From assembly GCF_004323735.1 (NCBI RefSeq), contig NZ_CP036455.1:5637101-5701100 (forward strand): DNA of 64,000 nucleotides, in the 5' to 3' direction. The notes beneath the pieces were generated by a model, which saw only the letters and a list, made by a program, of their open reading frames with translations, was not told the origin of the DNA and ran no database searches. This document shows, in pieces, positions 35,402-43,519 of this stretch (its first letter is position 1; the number at the start of each line of letters is the position of its first letter). This DNA is from Streptomonospora litoralis. GTDB taxonomy: Bacteria; Actinomycetota; Actinomycetes; Streptosporangiales; Streptosporangiaceae. The position numbers and the translations under genes are program-made.

Positions 35402-36135
35402 TCAGAGGGAGCGGCACCGGTCGCCGGGCTCCGCGCTTCGGGCGCAGAAGCCGTCGACGGCGTACAGCGCTGCTACGCGCTCGCTGCGGCGGCGGGTGCG
35501 CGACCTGGCGGGCACCGCCACGAAGGCGACGGCGGTCCCCGTGATCGCGGTACCTGCGAACATGATCGCGGGGGACATCTCTCCGAGAACGAGAGCGGCG
35601 ACCAGCAGCGTCCACGCCAGGGCCGCCGTTCCGCCCGAGAATGCCTGGAGCCCGCGGCCCCGCCCGCCGGGTTTCGGCTCCCGCAGGCGCACCCGTGCCT
35701 GGGCCGCCGCCAGCCGGTTCGCTTCCGCGCCGTCGACCAGCTCGCCACGGTGCAGGGCGAGACGTGCACTGCGCCTCATCCTCGGCTCGGCACCGGACCG
35801 GGAGATCTCGTCCCTGTGGCCGGGCCGGAGGGTTGCGATCACAGCGCCCAATCCCAGCCCGGCGGCGCCTCCGAGGAGGTAGCCCAGCCCCGGGATACGC
35901 CGTCGATGATGCGGAGTTCGTACATGGTCGCCGCCAGCTCCGCCAGCACCGGCCCGAAAGCGGACAAGAGCTGCACGGCGCCGAGGACCGCCACGGCGAG
36001 CCAGCCGGTCCACCGCGAGATCAGGATGCGCTCCACCACGGTGTCGCGGAATCGCCCGGAGTTTCCGCCACCCGCGGACACGAGCGCTCGTCGGCCGGGG
36101 GAGGCTCGGCTGAGCGGGGCCGGCACCGCGATCAC
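35402..36135 (-). pseudogene. Four-helix membrane protein, paralogue 4 of 5, frameshifted
   Basis: The GTG start at 36135 overlaps the stop of paralogue 5 (GTGA), so the two are translationally coupled. The first frame gives a helix (GWLAVAVLGAVQLLSAFGPVL) and reaches MYELRIIDG near 35897. The family pattern then continues in another frame as IPGLGYLLGGAAGLGLGAVI, the linker RRSARLALHRGELV with GAEANRLAAAQA, two more helices and the tail RTRRRSERVAALYAVD, to 35402. One inserted base near GGCGTATCC restores a full-length protein of about 244 residues. Single-base loss or sequence error. Confidence 0.78.
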
Positions 36136-36824
36136 CCCTGCAGGGCCGGCGCCGACACCGACCCGCGGCGGCTGCCGGACCACTCGTCGGCGGCGTGCAG
36201 GGCGACGACCCGTTCCAGATTCCGCCGGGTCCTGTTCACTATCGCGGCTGCGCCGATGAACCAGACCGCGGCGGCTCCGAAGAAGACCATGCGGAACGCA
36301 TTCGCGTCGAGCACACCCCCGAGGAAACACACGGTCTGCATCAAGCCCCCTAAGACGAGCATCGTCCTGCCACCCCGCGTGAAGTCTCCGTGACGCGCAC
36401 GCATCCGGGCGATTCCGGCGGCGATCCGGTTCGCCTCGACGTCGCCGGTGAGCCGACCGTGCCGCAACGCCTGCCGGGCGAGGCGCATGCGCCAGGGCGC
36501 TGTGGAACGCCCGACGAGCGCGGCCCTCTCCGCACCCTTGGACGCCGCAGCGGCGGTGCCCCCGGCGACGCCTATGAGCGCGCCGAGCACGCCGCCGACA
36601 CACCCCGCGACGAGCACGACTCTGGGCTCGTCGCCGAACTCATTCGCCAGGAAACGGTCGGGAAAGCCCGCGAACAGGAAGAGCACGAGCAGCACGCCGC
36701 CCGCCAGGCCCGCGGCGACGCTCGTCGCGATGTCCCAAGGGACGGGCCTGCTCCACTTCCAGATGATGACGCGGTCGGACAGACGGCCGCGGGAACCGTG
36801 GGAGGTGCCGATGCTGGGGGGCAC
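36132..36824 (-). CDS. Four-helix membrane protein, paralogue 5 of 5
   Basis: The 230-residue protein is the first gene of the array. Helices lie near 32-60, 70-95, 150-172 and 180-198. The linker reads RMRLARQALRHGRL with DVEANRIAAGIARM, and the tail RTRRNLERVVALHAADEW. The GTG at 36824 is chosen because GAGGA lies six bases upstream; an in-frame GTG two codons earlier is too close to it. Its stop overlaps the start of paralogue 4. No known family. Confidence 0.8.
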   Translation of the reverse strand: MPPSIGTSHGSRGRLSDRVIIWKWSRPVPWDIATSVAAGLAGGVLLVLFLFAGFPDRFLANEFGDEPRVVLVAGCVGGVLGALIGVAGGTAAAASKGAERAALVGRSTAPWRMRLARQALRHGRLTGDVEANRIAAGIARMRARHGDFTRGGRTMLVLGGLMQTVCFLGGVLDANAFRMVFFGAAAVWFIGAAAIVNRTRRNLERVVALHAADEWSGSRRGSVSAPALQG

Positions 36825-36935
36825 GCGCACTCCTCGATGAGGGGGGTGTCGACAAGATCGTACCCATACCGGGCATCGATCCACGGTCCCGCCCCTTGCC
36901 CGGAACCGGCCACCCGTTCCCCGAGGAGTGTCCCG

Positions 36936-37538
36936 CTATTGCCCGGCGGTGGTGTTCGGCCGGTAGGTGCAGATCAGCACCCCTGTCGGCGTCTGCGTGA
37001 CGGAGACGAGTTCGAGGGGACGCGCCTCGCCGTCGTCGGGGAACAGCCGCTTGCCCCCGCCGAGCGTGATGGGCTCGATCATCAGCCGGTACTCGTCGAC
37101 CAGGTCCTTCTGGACGAACTGCCGCGCCAGGTCGGCGCTGCCCATCACCTGCAGGTCGCCGCCGTGTTGCCCGCGCAACTCCGCGACGGCGCCGAGCACG
37201 TCGTCCGATGGCAGGAGCCGGGAGTTGTTCCAGGTCATGTCCGCTTCGGACAGCGTGGTGGAAGCGACGTACTTGGGGATCTCGTTCATCCGGTCGGCGA
37301 AGGGGTCTCCTGCCCGTTGCGGCCACGCCTCGGCCATCACCTGCCAGGTGCGGCGTCCGAAGAGCAGGGCCTGGGTCTTCGCCATGGTCGCGTCCACGGC
37401 CGCGCCCATGGTCTCGGCATCGAAGAACCGGAACGACCAGCCCCCGTGTGCGAACCCGGCCTCGGTGTCCTCCTTGTCGTGGCCGGGCGCCTGCACGACG
37501 CCGTCGAGGCTCATGAAGTCGGCGAGCACGATACGCAT
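36936..37538 (-). CDS. Dihydrofolate reductase family protein (RibD C-terminal type)
   Basis: The 200-residue protein has the RibD_C/DHFR-like fold: MRIVLADFMSLDGVVQAPG at the start, LLFGRRTWQVMAEAWP (near 58), VMGSADLARQFVQKDLVDEY (near 130) and LGGGKRLFP near the end, a nucleotide-binding pattern. Members reduce unknown substrates with NADPH; few have known roles. AAGGAG lies eight bases before the ATG. It is not part of the paralogue array, which starts about 110 bases downstream. A second member of the superfamily lies at 48055. Confidence 0.88.
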   Translation of the reverse strand: MRIVLADFMSLDGVVQAPGHDKEDTEAGFAHGGWSFRFFDAETMGAAVDATMAKTQALLFGRRTWQVMAEAWPQRAGDPFADRMNEIPKYVASTTLSEADMTWNNSRLLPSDDVLGAVAELRGQHGGDLQVMGSADLARQFVQKDLVDEYRLMIEPITLGGGKRLFPDDGEARPLELVSVTQTPTGVLICTYRPNTTAGQ

Positions 37539-37609
37539 GTCCGTTACTCCTTCTCGCTGTCTGCGATGCGTTCAGGAGGGTAGACCGCCGATGCGTCCGG
37601 AACTCATCG

Positions 37610-38807
37610 CTACGCCGCATCCAGGATCTCGCGGACCGCCGGTACGTCCCGGAAGGGCGCCAGGGCAGTACGTACGGCTCGGCCGCGCTCGACTGTGCGT
37701 TCACTGCCGAGTCGGGCCGAGATGTCGAGCATGGTGCGGGCCACGGTCGCCGCCTGTTCGGGCTCGTTCGCGTCGGCATACGCGACGGCCAGCCAGGACA
37801 GGTAGAGCGCGCGTTCGCGTGTGCGTGGTGTCGTACCGCGACAGGACCTGTTCGAGCAGCGGGACCGCCCGCAGCGGCCGGTGGAGTTCGGTGAACACGC
37901 GCGCCTCCATGACGCGCAACTCGCCCTCGTCGACCCAGTAGAGCCAGGCGGGGTCGTCCTCGTCGCCGTGCCGGGAGAGGGCCGCCTCGGCTTCGCCGAG
38001 TGCGCGCACCGCCGCGGAAGGGTCGGCGGCCTTGGTATGCGCCCAGGCGAGTCGGTCCCAGAAGATCGCGCGGGCCCGGGGAGGAGCACCGGCTCCCGCT
38101 TCGGCGAGCGCCGCCTCGGCCAGCGCCGTGCCTTCTGTTTCACGGCCGGTATTGCTCCACTGGTAGGCGAGACACCCGGCCAACTGCCCCGCGAGCGTCG
38201 TGTCGCCCGCCTCGCGTGCGACGGCCAATCCCAACCGGTACGTCCGCTCCGCAGCGTTGTGCCAACCGGCGTCGGAGGCGATCCACCCCGCTATCTGCGC
38301 GAATTCCCCGACCGAGGTCTCCATTTCCCGCTGTACAGCCTCGCTGTTGGCACCCTGCTTCAACTGGAGCACCGCAGCGTCCAACTCGGCGAACGCCGAC
38401 CCCGCCAGGTCCTTGCCGGGGACGAAATCGTCCGCGAGGCGCAACGCGTGCACGCGCGCGGAGAGCCGTGCCGCGTCGGACCTGCCCGCCCGCCTGCGCC
38501 CACCATCCGGATCGCGAAGGGAAACCGCACTTTCGTCATCGGGCAGCAATTCCGCGAGGTCGGGCGAGACACCCGTCCGGCTACGGGCGATGGCCTGCTC
38601 CATGCGGGCGCGCGGAACATGCAGCACCGCGGACAGATGCGGCAGCCAGAACTTCGGAATTCGGCGCCCGGATTCCCATCGGTAGACCTCTTGGCGCGTG
38701 ACCGTCGCACGCCCGGACTCGGCGCACAAAGCCTCGGCCAACCTCGCCTGTGACCAGCCCAGCTCGCGTCTGCGGCTCTTCAGCAGTTCGGGCCGCCCTT
38801 CAGCCAT
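37610..38807 (-). pseudogene. XRE-TPR transcriptional regulator, frameshifted
   Basis: The N-terminus is an XRE helix-turn-helix (about 8-65; GWSQARLAEALCAESG then RQEVYRWESGRRIP), followed by a long helical, TPR-like repeat region (about 110-370; AERTYRLGLAVAREAGDTT is one unit). This is the layout of peptide- or ligand-sensing regulators. Near 37820, in GC-repeat sequence, the frame slips: the first frame ends in scrambled sequence at 37701, while the repeat pattern continues in another frame as ERALYLSWLAVAYADANEPE to 37610. Loss or gain of a base in GCGCGCGTTCGCG explains it. Most of the protein, including the DNA-binding part, is still encoded. A peptide gene is divergent. Confidence 0.8.
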
Positions 38808-38817
38808 GTCTCAATAG

Positions 38818-38845
38818 TGGCCTACGGATTGGCCTACAAGTAGGC
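38818..38845. promoter_or_regulatory. Repeated boxes upstream of the XRE-TPR gene
   Basis: TGGCCTAC occurs at 38818-38825 and 38830-38837 (12-base period), with an inverted GTAGGC at 38840-38845. The boxes lie about ten bases before the regulator start and are a likely operator. Confidence 0.55.
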
Positions 38846-38889
38846 AGATCCACAAAGAGCTCTCGGCGAACGAGAGTGGTCGCAAGAGA

Positions 38890-38918
38890 CCCCGGCGAGT
38901 GCGCGAACACTCCCGGGG
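38890..38918. other. Hairpin in the divergent spacer
   Basis: CCCCGGCGAGTG and CACTCCCGGGG pair with one bulge around CGCGAA, about 30 bases before the peptide gene. It could be an attenuator in the peptide transcript. Confidence 0.4.
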
Positions 38919-38948
38919 CACGGCCACCAGCTATCGGGAGCTGATGAC

Positions 38949-39092
38949 ATGACGGACATTATCCGCACCCCGCGCAGGCGGGCGAGCCGGATACGGCGGT
39001 ATGCGCCCATGCCCGCGGACCTGCCCGGGCCGAACGGGGCCGACGCGTCGGCGGCGACGACGGGGCGTTCGTCGATCGCCGGCCGCCGCTGA
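38949..39092 (+). CDS. Small basic peptide, divergent from XRE-TPR regulator
   Basis: A 47-residue peptide beginning MTDIIRTPRRRASRIRRYAP, followed by a Pro/Gly/Ala-rich part and ending SSIAGRR. It has eleven arginines and no hydrophobic signal. GGGAG lies about nine bases before the ATG, and a perfect 18-bp terminator stem starts 15 bases after its stop, which supports a real transcription unit. An XRE-TPR regulator gene diverges from it, an arrangement like peptide-sensing regulator pairs. Function unknown. Confidence 0.55.
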   Translation: MTDIIRTPRRRASRIRRYAPMPADLPGPNGADASAATTGRSSIAGRR

Positions 39093-39107
39093 TGTGAGTC
39101 ACCGTCC

Positions 39108-39150
39108 GCGCGGGGCCGGTCGGCGTGGAATCCGCCGACCGGCCCCGCGC
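39108..39150. terminator. Bidirectional terminator, 18-bp perfect stem
   Basis: GCGCGGGGCCGGTCGGCG and its exact complement surround TGGAATC, between the convergent peptide gene and the small membrane-protein gene. Confidence 0.85.
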
Positions 39151-39157
39151 CCTGCCC

Positions 39158-39403
39158 CTACCGGTCCTCGTCGGCTGCGGCCGCCTCCGTCTCGCCGCCT
39201 TGGGAGTCGGCGCGGCGGCGCAGCAGCTTCCCGACAAGCAGGTTCCCGACGAGCAGAACGACCAGGCCCGCGTTGGCGGCGATGATCCACAGACCGGCCT
39301 CGTGGCCCATCGACATCAGCATGAAGCCCGCCGCGAACGTTCCGAGCATCAACAACAGGAACGGGACGATTTCGCGGGGCACGGTGACAGGTCCGAAGCG
39401 CAT
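39158..39403 (-). CDS. Small two-helix membrane protein
   Basis: The 81-residue protein has two membrane helices (about 11-33, IVPFLLLMLGTFAAGFMLMS; and 39-59, LWIIAANAGLVVLLVGNLLV) and a charged C-terminal tail with KLLRRRADSQ and an acidic end. The start ATG gives a short MRFGPVTVPRE leader. It resembles the small uncharacterised membrane proteins common in actinomycetes. It is monocistronic, bounded by terminators. Confidence 0.72.
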   Translation of the reverse strand: MRFGPVTVPREIVPFLLLMLGTFAAGFMLMSMGHEAGLWIIAANAGLVVLLVGNLLVGKLLRRRADSQGGETEAAAADEDR

Positions 39404-39762
39404 GCGGCCTCCTCACGAGCCGTAGGGGGATGGCGCCGAGTCGACAAGTGTCCCAGTCGACACGAGGAGGTGCCGCACCCGCCCCCGAGGCCCGGCGCCG
39501 GTGCCGGTGCCGTCCGTATCGACGGGGCGTCGGGACAGGGTCGACGGGCGGCTATGTCGACATGGGCATATGGAGATCCCCGTCGTCCGCCATCCGACGG
39601 CCCAGCCGGTACCGGTCCGAGGGGCGTGTCGATCGCCGGGTCCGGAAGGGTCCGAACCGGAAACGCGAAAAGCCGACCGCTCCGGCGCGTGTACTCACCG
39701 GTGCGATCGGCTTCGCGATTCGGTCACGCCCTCCGCCTACCGGAGCAGGCGGCGGGGCTCGG
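39404..39762. other. Gene-free spacer with GTCGAC-rich sequence
   Basis: GTCGAC recurs several times between 39439 and 39560. The tRNA terminator at 39660-39713 is the only functional element recognised. No gene is supported. Confidence 0.45.
39660..39713 (-). terminator. Terminator of tRNA-Ser(CGA)
   Basis: On the minus strand AAGCCGATCGC pairs with GCGGTCGGCTT (one mismatch), followed by TTCGCGTTT. It begins 50 bases after the tRNA 3' end. Confidence 0.65.
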
Positions 39763-39847
39763 CGGTGGAGGTGGGATTCGAACCCACGGAAGGTTGCCCT
39801 TCACTCGCTTTCGAGGCGAGCGCCCTCGGCCACTAGGCGACTCCACC
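39763..39847 (-). tRNA. tRNA-Ser(CGA)
   Basis: An 85-nt class II tRNA: acceptor GGTGGAG/CTCCACC, anticodon loop CTCGAAA with anticodon CGA, long variable arm (GAAGGGCAACCTTC) and T-arm GTTCGAATC. Discriminator G; no encoded CCA. Its -10 element TAGAGT (39855-39860) overlaps the tadA stop codon. Confidence 0.97.
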
Positions 39848-39857
39848 GCGGACAACT

Positions 39858-40382
39858 CTACCGGATGCGGCGTAGTGAGAAGAACTCGGAGAGGACCGCC
39901 GCGCACTCGTCGGCGACATCGGGCGATACCAGGTCGGGCGGGAGGACCTCGGGGCGGTGGTTGAGGCGGCGGTCGCGGACGACGTCCCAGAGGGAGCCGA
40001 CTGCACCCGCTTTGGGGTCGCGGGCGCCGTAGACCAAGCGGTCGACGCGGGCCTGTACGAGCGCACCGGCGCACATCGTGCACGGCTCCAGGGTGACCGC
40101 CAGCGTGCAGCCGCCCAGCCGCCACTCGCCGCGGTGGCGGGCGGCCGCGCGCAGAGCCAGGACCTCGGCGTGGGCGGTGGGATCGCCCGCGGCCTCCCGC
40201 TCGTTGCGACCCGTGCCGATCACCTCGCCCCCGCCGTCGAGCACGACGGCGCCCACGGGGACGTCGCCGCTGTCCGCGGTGCGGCGGCTCTCCTCCAGTG
40301 CGCGGCGTAGAGCCGCGTCGACGTGTGCGCGGTCCATAGGGACCGGAACGATGCCGCCCGATTCCCCACCGGTTCCGGTCAC
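39858..40382 (-). CDS. tadA: tRNA adenosine(34) deaminase TadA
   Basis: TadA converts A34 of tRNA-Arg(ACG) to inosine. The protein has the zinc and proton-shuttle motif HAEVLAL and the paired-cysteine motif PCTMCAGAL, with GRNEREAAGDPTAHAE in the usual place. From the GTG at 40382 it has 174 residues; that start overlaps the previous stop in a GTGA arrangement, which suggests translational coupling. An ATG 15 codons later (40337) is closer to the typical N-terminus but has no ribosome site. tRNA-Ser(CGA) follows at once on the same strand. Confidence 0.93.
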   Translation of the reverse strand: MTGTGGESGGIVPVPMDRAHVDAALRRALEESRRTADSGDVPVGAVVLDGGGEVIGTGRNEREAAGDPTAHAEVLALRAAARHRGEWRLGGCTLAVTLEPCTMCAGALVQARVDRLVYGARDPKAGAVGSLWDVVRDRRLNHRPEVLPPDLVSPDVADECAAVLSEFFSLRRIR

Positions 40383-40864
40383 AGCCGCAGCGCGTCCAGC
40401 GGTTCGCCGAATCCCGCTCGTTCGGCGATCTCGGCGAGGACGTCGCCCGGCAGTAGCCCCTCACTCGTGGTCAGGGTGACCAGGTCGCCGGAGGGCGTGC
40501 CGAGGTCGCCGAGCAGGTCGGTGTCCCCACCGGGCTTGGGATAGGGCTTCTGCCCGGTGCCCTCCGCCTGTTCAGGCGCCTCGATCTCGCCGCTGTCGAG
40601 CAGCAGCGCCGCGACCGGATGCTCATGCACGACTCGCACGTCGGAGAGGAACACCCGGGGGTCGGCGTGGTCGTCGACCCGGACGACTGCGAACCACTCG
40701 TCGTCGGCTTCCATGAACAGGACCATGGTGCCGTCGGCGGCGAGTCCGCAGGAGTCGCGCATCGCATCGGCGACGTCGTCGATGCTGGCCGCGTCGTCCA
40801 GGTCCGTCTCCACGCCTCTCCACTCGTCCGCAACGCTGCAGAAGACCGCTGAGAAGATCGACAC
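40379..40864 (-). CDS. tRNA adenosine deaminase-associated protein
   Basis: The 161-residue acidic protein belongs to the actinobacterial family named for always lying next to tadA. Features are VLFMEADDEWFAVVRVDDHA, VFLSDVRVVHEHPVA (a strand pattern) and the C-terminal ILAEIAERAGFGEPLDAL. Its biochemical role is not known to me. The GTG at 40864 has GGGAGAG six bases upstream; the longer frame upstream is another gene's shadow. Its stop overlaps the start of tadA. A paralogue lies directly upstream. Confidence 0.85.
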   Translation of the reverse strand: MSIFSAVFCSVADEWRGVETDLDDAASIDDVADAMRDSCGLAADGTMVLFMEADDEWFAVVRVDDHADPRVFLSDVRVVHEHPVAALLLDSGEIEAPEQAEGTGQKPYPKPGGDTDLLGDLGTPSGDLVTLTTSEGLLPGDVLAEIAERAGFGEPLDALRL

Positions 40865-40943
40865 CGCACGCTCTCCCGTCCTCTCTCGCGGGCGCCGGGC
40901 CGGCCGGGGGCCTGCCTGCCTCCATGATCGATCCGAGGATCCC

Positions 40944-41453
40944 TTACCCCATCGTGTCCACCGCACGCTGGAACGCCTGCTGGAATCCGATGCGCTCGGC
41001 GATGCTGGCCAGCACCTCGTCGGGGTAGAGGTCGAGATCGCCGGCGAGGGCGCCGAGCTCCATCTCGTCCAAGCCGAGATCGGCGAGCACGGACATGTCG
41101 CCGGCGGGAAGCACCTGGTCGAGGTCCTCGTCGTCGGGCACGTCGATGTCGAGGTGCTCCAGCACGTCCCGGGCCAGCTGCCAGTCCACGGAAGCGGTGA
41201 CGTCGGACAGGAACACGCTGACATCGTCGCCGTAGACGCGCACGAGCACGAAGAAGTCGTCGCCGATGGCCAGCAGGCCGATGGAACCGCTGATGCTGGG
41301 CTGCTGCCGCAGCGCGTGCAGCACGCCCTTGAAGTCTTGCGTCAGGGCCATCGGGAGCTGGTAGACGTCCCAGTAGTTCTCTTCGCGGTAGGCGACCGCG
41401 GCGAAGTCGCCGCCGCCGTCGTCCTCGTCGTCGCCCAGTTCGAGTTCCGTCAT
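40944..41453 (-). CDS. tRNA adenosine deaminase-associated protein, paralogue
   Basis: The 169-residue protein shares the family plan of its neighbour: FFVLVRVYGDDVSVFLSDVT, an acidic middle (DIDVPDDEDLDQVLPAGDMS) and the end VLASIAERIGFQQAFQRAVD, which aligns with the end of the downstream protein. A helical N-terminal region (YQLPMALTQDFKGVLHAL) follows an Asp/Glu-rich start. ATG 41453 is preceded by GGTGGGG; GTG 41459 is an alternative. It heads the tadA operon, about 80 bases before the paralogue. Confidence 0.82.
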   Translation of the reverse strand: MTELELGDDEDDGGGDFAAVAYREENYWDVYQLPMALTQDFKGVLHALRQQPSISGSIGLLAIGDDFFVLVRVYGDDVSVFLSDVTASVDWQLARDVLEHLDIDVPDDEDLDQVLPAGDMSVLADLGLDEMELGALAGDLDLYPDEVLASIAERIGFQQAFQRAVDTMG

Positions 41454-41775
41454 CGTCACCCCACCAGCCCGGCTGTGATCGGGCCAGGATCGCAGATCGT
41501 CCGGCGCGGCGTCATCGTAGCGGTCGCGGTCGCCCGCGACCCGGTTTCCCCAGAGGGAATCTGCCTCGTGATAGAAGTCGGCGCTCACAGGTTCTATTAC
41601 AACGGACATCGGGCACCCAGCAGAACGCTACGGCCGACGCGGTTGGGTTACGGATGCATCCCGCGCGCAAGGGCACGGCCGAATCCCCTGTCGCCGCGGA
41701 CGGGACGACCGCAGCCGCGTGGATAGACTCGGTCGCCGATTTCCCATCGTTTGCCCAGCTCAATCGGAGTGCTCA
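41454..41775. other. Divergent promoter region of tadA operon and upp
   Basis: The spacer of 322 bases holds an AT-richer part at 41590-41610 (TTCTATTACAA), a possible -10 region for the minus-strand operon. No gene is supported. Confidence 0.4.
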
Positions 41776-42417
41776 ATGGAAACCCTGGTCGTCGACCACC
41801 CCCTGGTCGCGCACAAGCTCACGACCCTGCGCGACGTGGAGACCGATTCGCCCACGTTCCGCCGGCTGACCGACGAGCTGGTGACCCTGCTCGCCTACGA
41901 GGCGACCCGCGACGTGCGCGTGGCCGACGTGACGGTGGAGACGCCGCTGGCTCCGATGACCGGGGTACAGCTGACCCGGCCGACGCCCCTCGTCGTGCCG
42001 ATCCTGCGCGCAGGGCTGGGCATGCTGGACGGCATGACGCGGCTGCTGCCCACCGCCAAGGTCGGCTTCCTCGGCATGGCCCGCGACGAGGAGACGCTGC
42101 GTCCGGCCACCTACGCCGACCGGCTGCCCAACGACCTGTCGGGCCGGCAGTGCTACGTGCTCGACCCGATGCTCGCCACCGGAGGGACCCTGGCCGCGGC
42201 GCTGCGGCTGCTGGTGCAGCGCGGGGCCGACCATGTCACCGCCATCTGCCTACTGGCCGCCCCCGAGGGACTGCACACCCTGTCCGAAAACCTGGAGGGA
42301 AACAGCGACGCGACGCTGCGGGTGGTGACCGCGGCGGTCGACGAACGGCTGAACGACCAGGGCTTCATCCTGCCGGGCCTGGGAGACGCCGGCGACCGGC
42401 TGTACGGGTCGGTCTGA
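41776..42417 (+). CDS. upp: Uracil phosphoribosyltransferase
   Basis: Upp joins uracil to PRPP to give UMP in pyrimidine salvage. The 213-residue protein has [15 protein letters not shown] (near 75), the PRPP-binding loop [17 protein letters not shown] (near 128) and the uracil-binding C-terminal motif [16 protein letters not shown], all as in the family, and its length is normal. GGAG lies seven bases before the ATG. It is divergent from the tadA operon and appears monocistronic. Confidence 0.96.
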   Translation: METLVVDHPLVAHKLTTLRDVETDSPTFRRLTDELVTLLAYEATRDVRVADVTVETPLAPMTGVQLTRPTPLVVPILRAGLGMLDGMTRLLPTAKVGFLGMARDEETLRPATYADRLPNDLSGRQCYVLDPMLATGGTLAAALRLLVQRGADHVTAICLLAAPEGLHTLSENLEGNSDATLRVVTAAVDERLNDQGFILPGLGDAGDRLYGSV

Positions 42418-42976
42418 ACGGTCACCCGCTACCTCCGATCCACTCCCGATCAGATCGGATCGGAACTGTCCGAACCACATCGAGGTAGAGGGCATCTGAC
42501 CCCGTAGCCGCGGTTGCTCCGGCGCCGCACACACCGGACGCATCCGCGGCGCCCGGCGGGGCGCCGCCTCCGATCGGGCGAAGGCCGCCGACAGCACACC
42601 GACCGACTTTTTTGTATCAATCTGGATCTCGATGATTGGACGTCCGAAATCCGGGAACGACCGCCACGTGCTTGTTCGCCCCGCGATGCTCCATGCGGGC
42701 GCATCGCGTTCTGAGCACGTACGACTTGTCAATTTGCGTAGGCCGAATTCAGACTGAGACGGAGTCGTAACACAAAAGGGTGATCATGGTGCACAGTCAC
42801 TCCTGTCCCATCGATCACGCGCAACCGACCACACCCTCCCCTGACCCCTCGTCCCCTCCCACTGAACAGCATCGGCACGCATGCCCGACAGATAGTCTGA
42901 ACCCGAGGGCGGTTACGAAGCGCCTGTATGCGGGTACACAGCGCAACCGGTCACCCTTTTCCCTCGAAGGAGTGAG
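42418..42976. other. Gene-free, relatively AT-rich spacer
   Basis: No supported gene. Base composition drops in 42590-42790, including TTTTTTTGTATCAATCTGG near 42607, and the region probably holds the promoter of the gene at 42977. A frame at 42780-43031 is rejected for composition and overlap with that gene. Confidence 0.45.
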
Positions 42977-43198
42977 ATGCCCGAGAAGACCACCACGCCG
43001 CGCGAACTCTCCCCCGTCGTCGACCGCCTGAACTCCGAGTTCACCGGCGTACACGACAGCGCGACCGTCACCAGGTGCGTGGACGCGGCGCGCCAGGGGG
43101 CCCTGGACGTCACCGGCCGGGCCACTCCGGAGCTAGTGGAACGCATCGCGCGCCAGCACCTCCAGGTCCTCGCTCTGGCATTCGCCGAACGCCGCTGA
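42977..43198 (+). CDS. Three-helix-bundle dimerisation domain-like protein
   Basis: The 73-residue protein fits the small actinobacterial three-helix domain: PVVDRLNSEFTGVHDSATVT, RCVDAARQGALDVTG and ELVERIARQHLQVLALAFAE are three helices in the expected order. Related proteins act as dimerisation modules, sometimes linked to stress regulation; here the role is unknown. GAAGGAGTGAG precedes the ATG by seven bases. It precedes two small membrane-associated genes in the same direction, but the gap of 140 bases suggests a separate promoter. Confidence 0.7.
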   Translation: MPEKTTTPRELSPVVDRLNSEFTGVHDSATVTRCVDAARQGALDVTGRATPELVERIARQHLQVLALAFAERR

Positions 43199-43341
43199 GC
43201 CTTCCCCCGCCGAGTGATCAGCACCACACCGGCCGATGGGGAACGCCACGCCGGTAACGGGCATCTGGCTTTACGGGCCCGTATGTCGGTGTAACAATCA
43301 CCTTGGGTCAGTGGGTCGTCAGCATTCGCGGGGAGTCGGTC

Positions 43342-43506
43342 ATGGCGAGGTTGAAAAAGTGGTTGGGGTACGCCCTCATCGCTTTCGTCGCGTTCTATCT
43401 GCTCACACAGCCGGAAAGCGCCGCAGGGGTCATCCAGACCGGTGTCGGGGGGCTCATGTCGGCAGCCGAATCACTGTCCCGATTCGTGAACACCCTGAGC
43501 GCATAG
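43342..43506 (+). CDS. Small single-helix membrane protein
   Basis: The 54-residue protein starts MARLKKWLGYALIAFVAFYL, a positively charged N-terminus with one membrane helix, then an amphipathic C-terminal helix. GGGGAG lies seven to eight bases before the ATG. It is 13 bases upstream of the PH-domain protein gene, so they are probably cotranscribed and the peptide may act with that protein. Confidence 0.72.
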   Translation: MARLKKWLGYALIAFVAFYLLTQPESAAGVIQTGVGGLMSAAESLSRFVNTLSA

Positions 43507-43519
43507 GGGTCACCCGGCC

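Noticed and set aside
41454-41609. N-terminal extension of the tadA-associated paralogue to an ATG at 41609
   Set aside because: The extension has AT-rich, unbiased codons, which fit a promoter region better, and a ribosome site exists at 41453.
42780-43031. Small gene in the upp downstream spacer
   Set aside because: The frame overlaps the well-supported gene at 42977 and its product is rich in Pro, Ser and Arg with no ribosome site.
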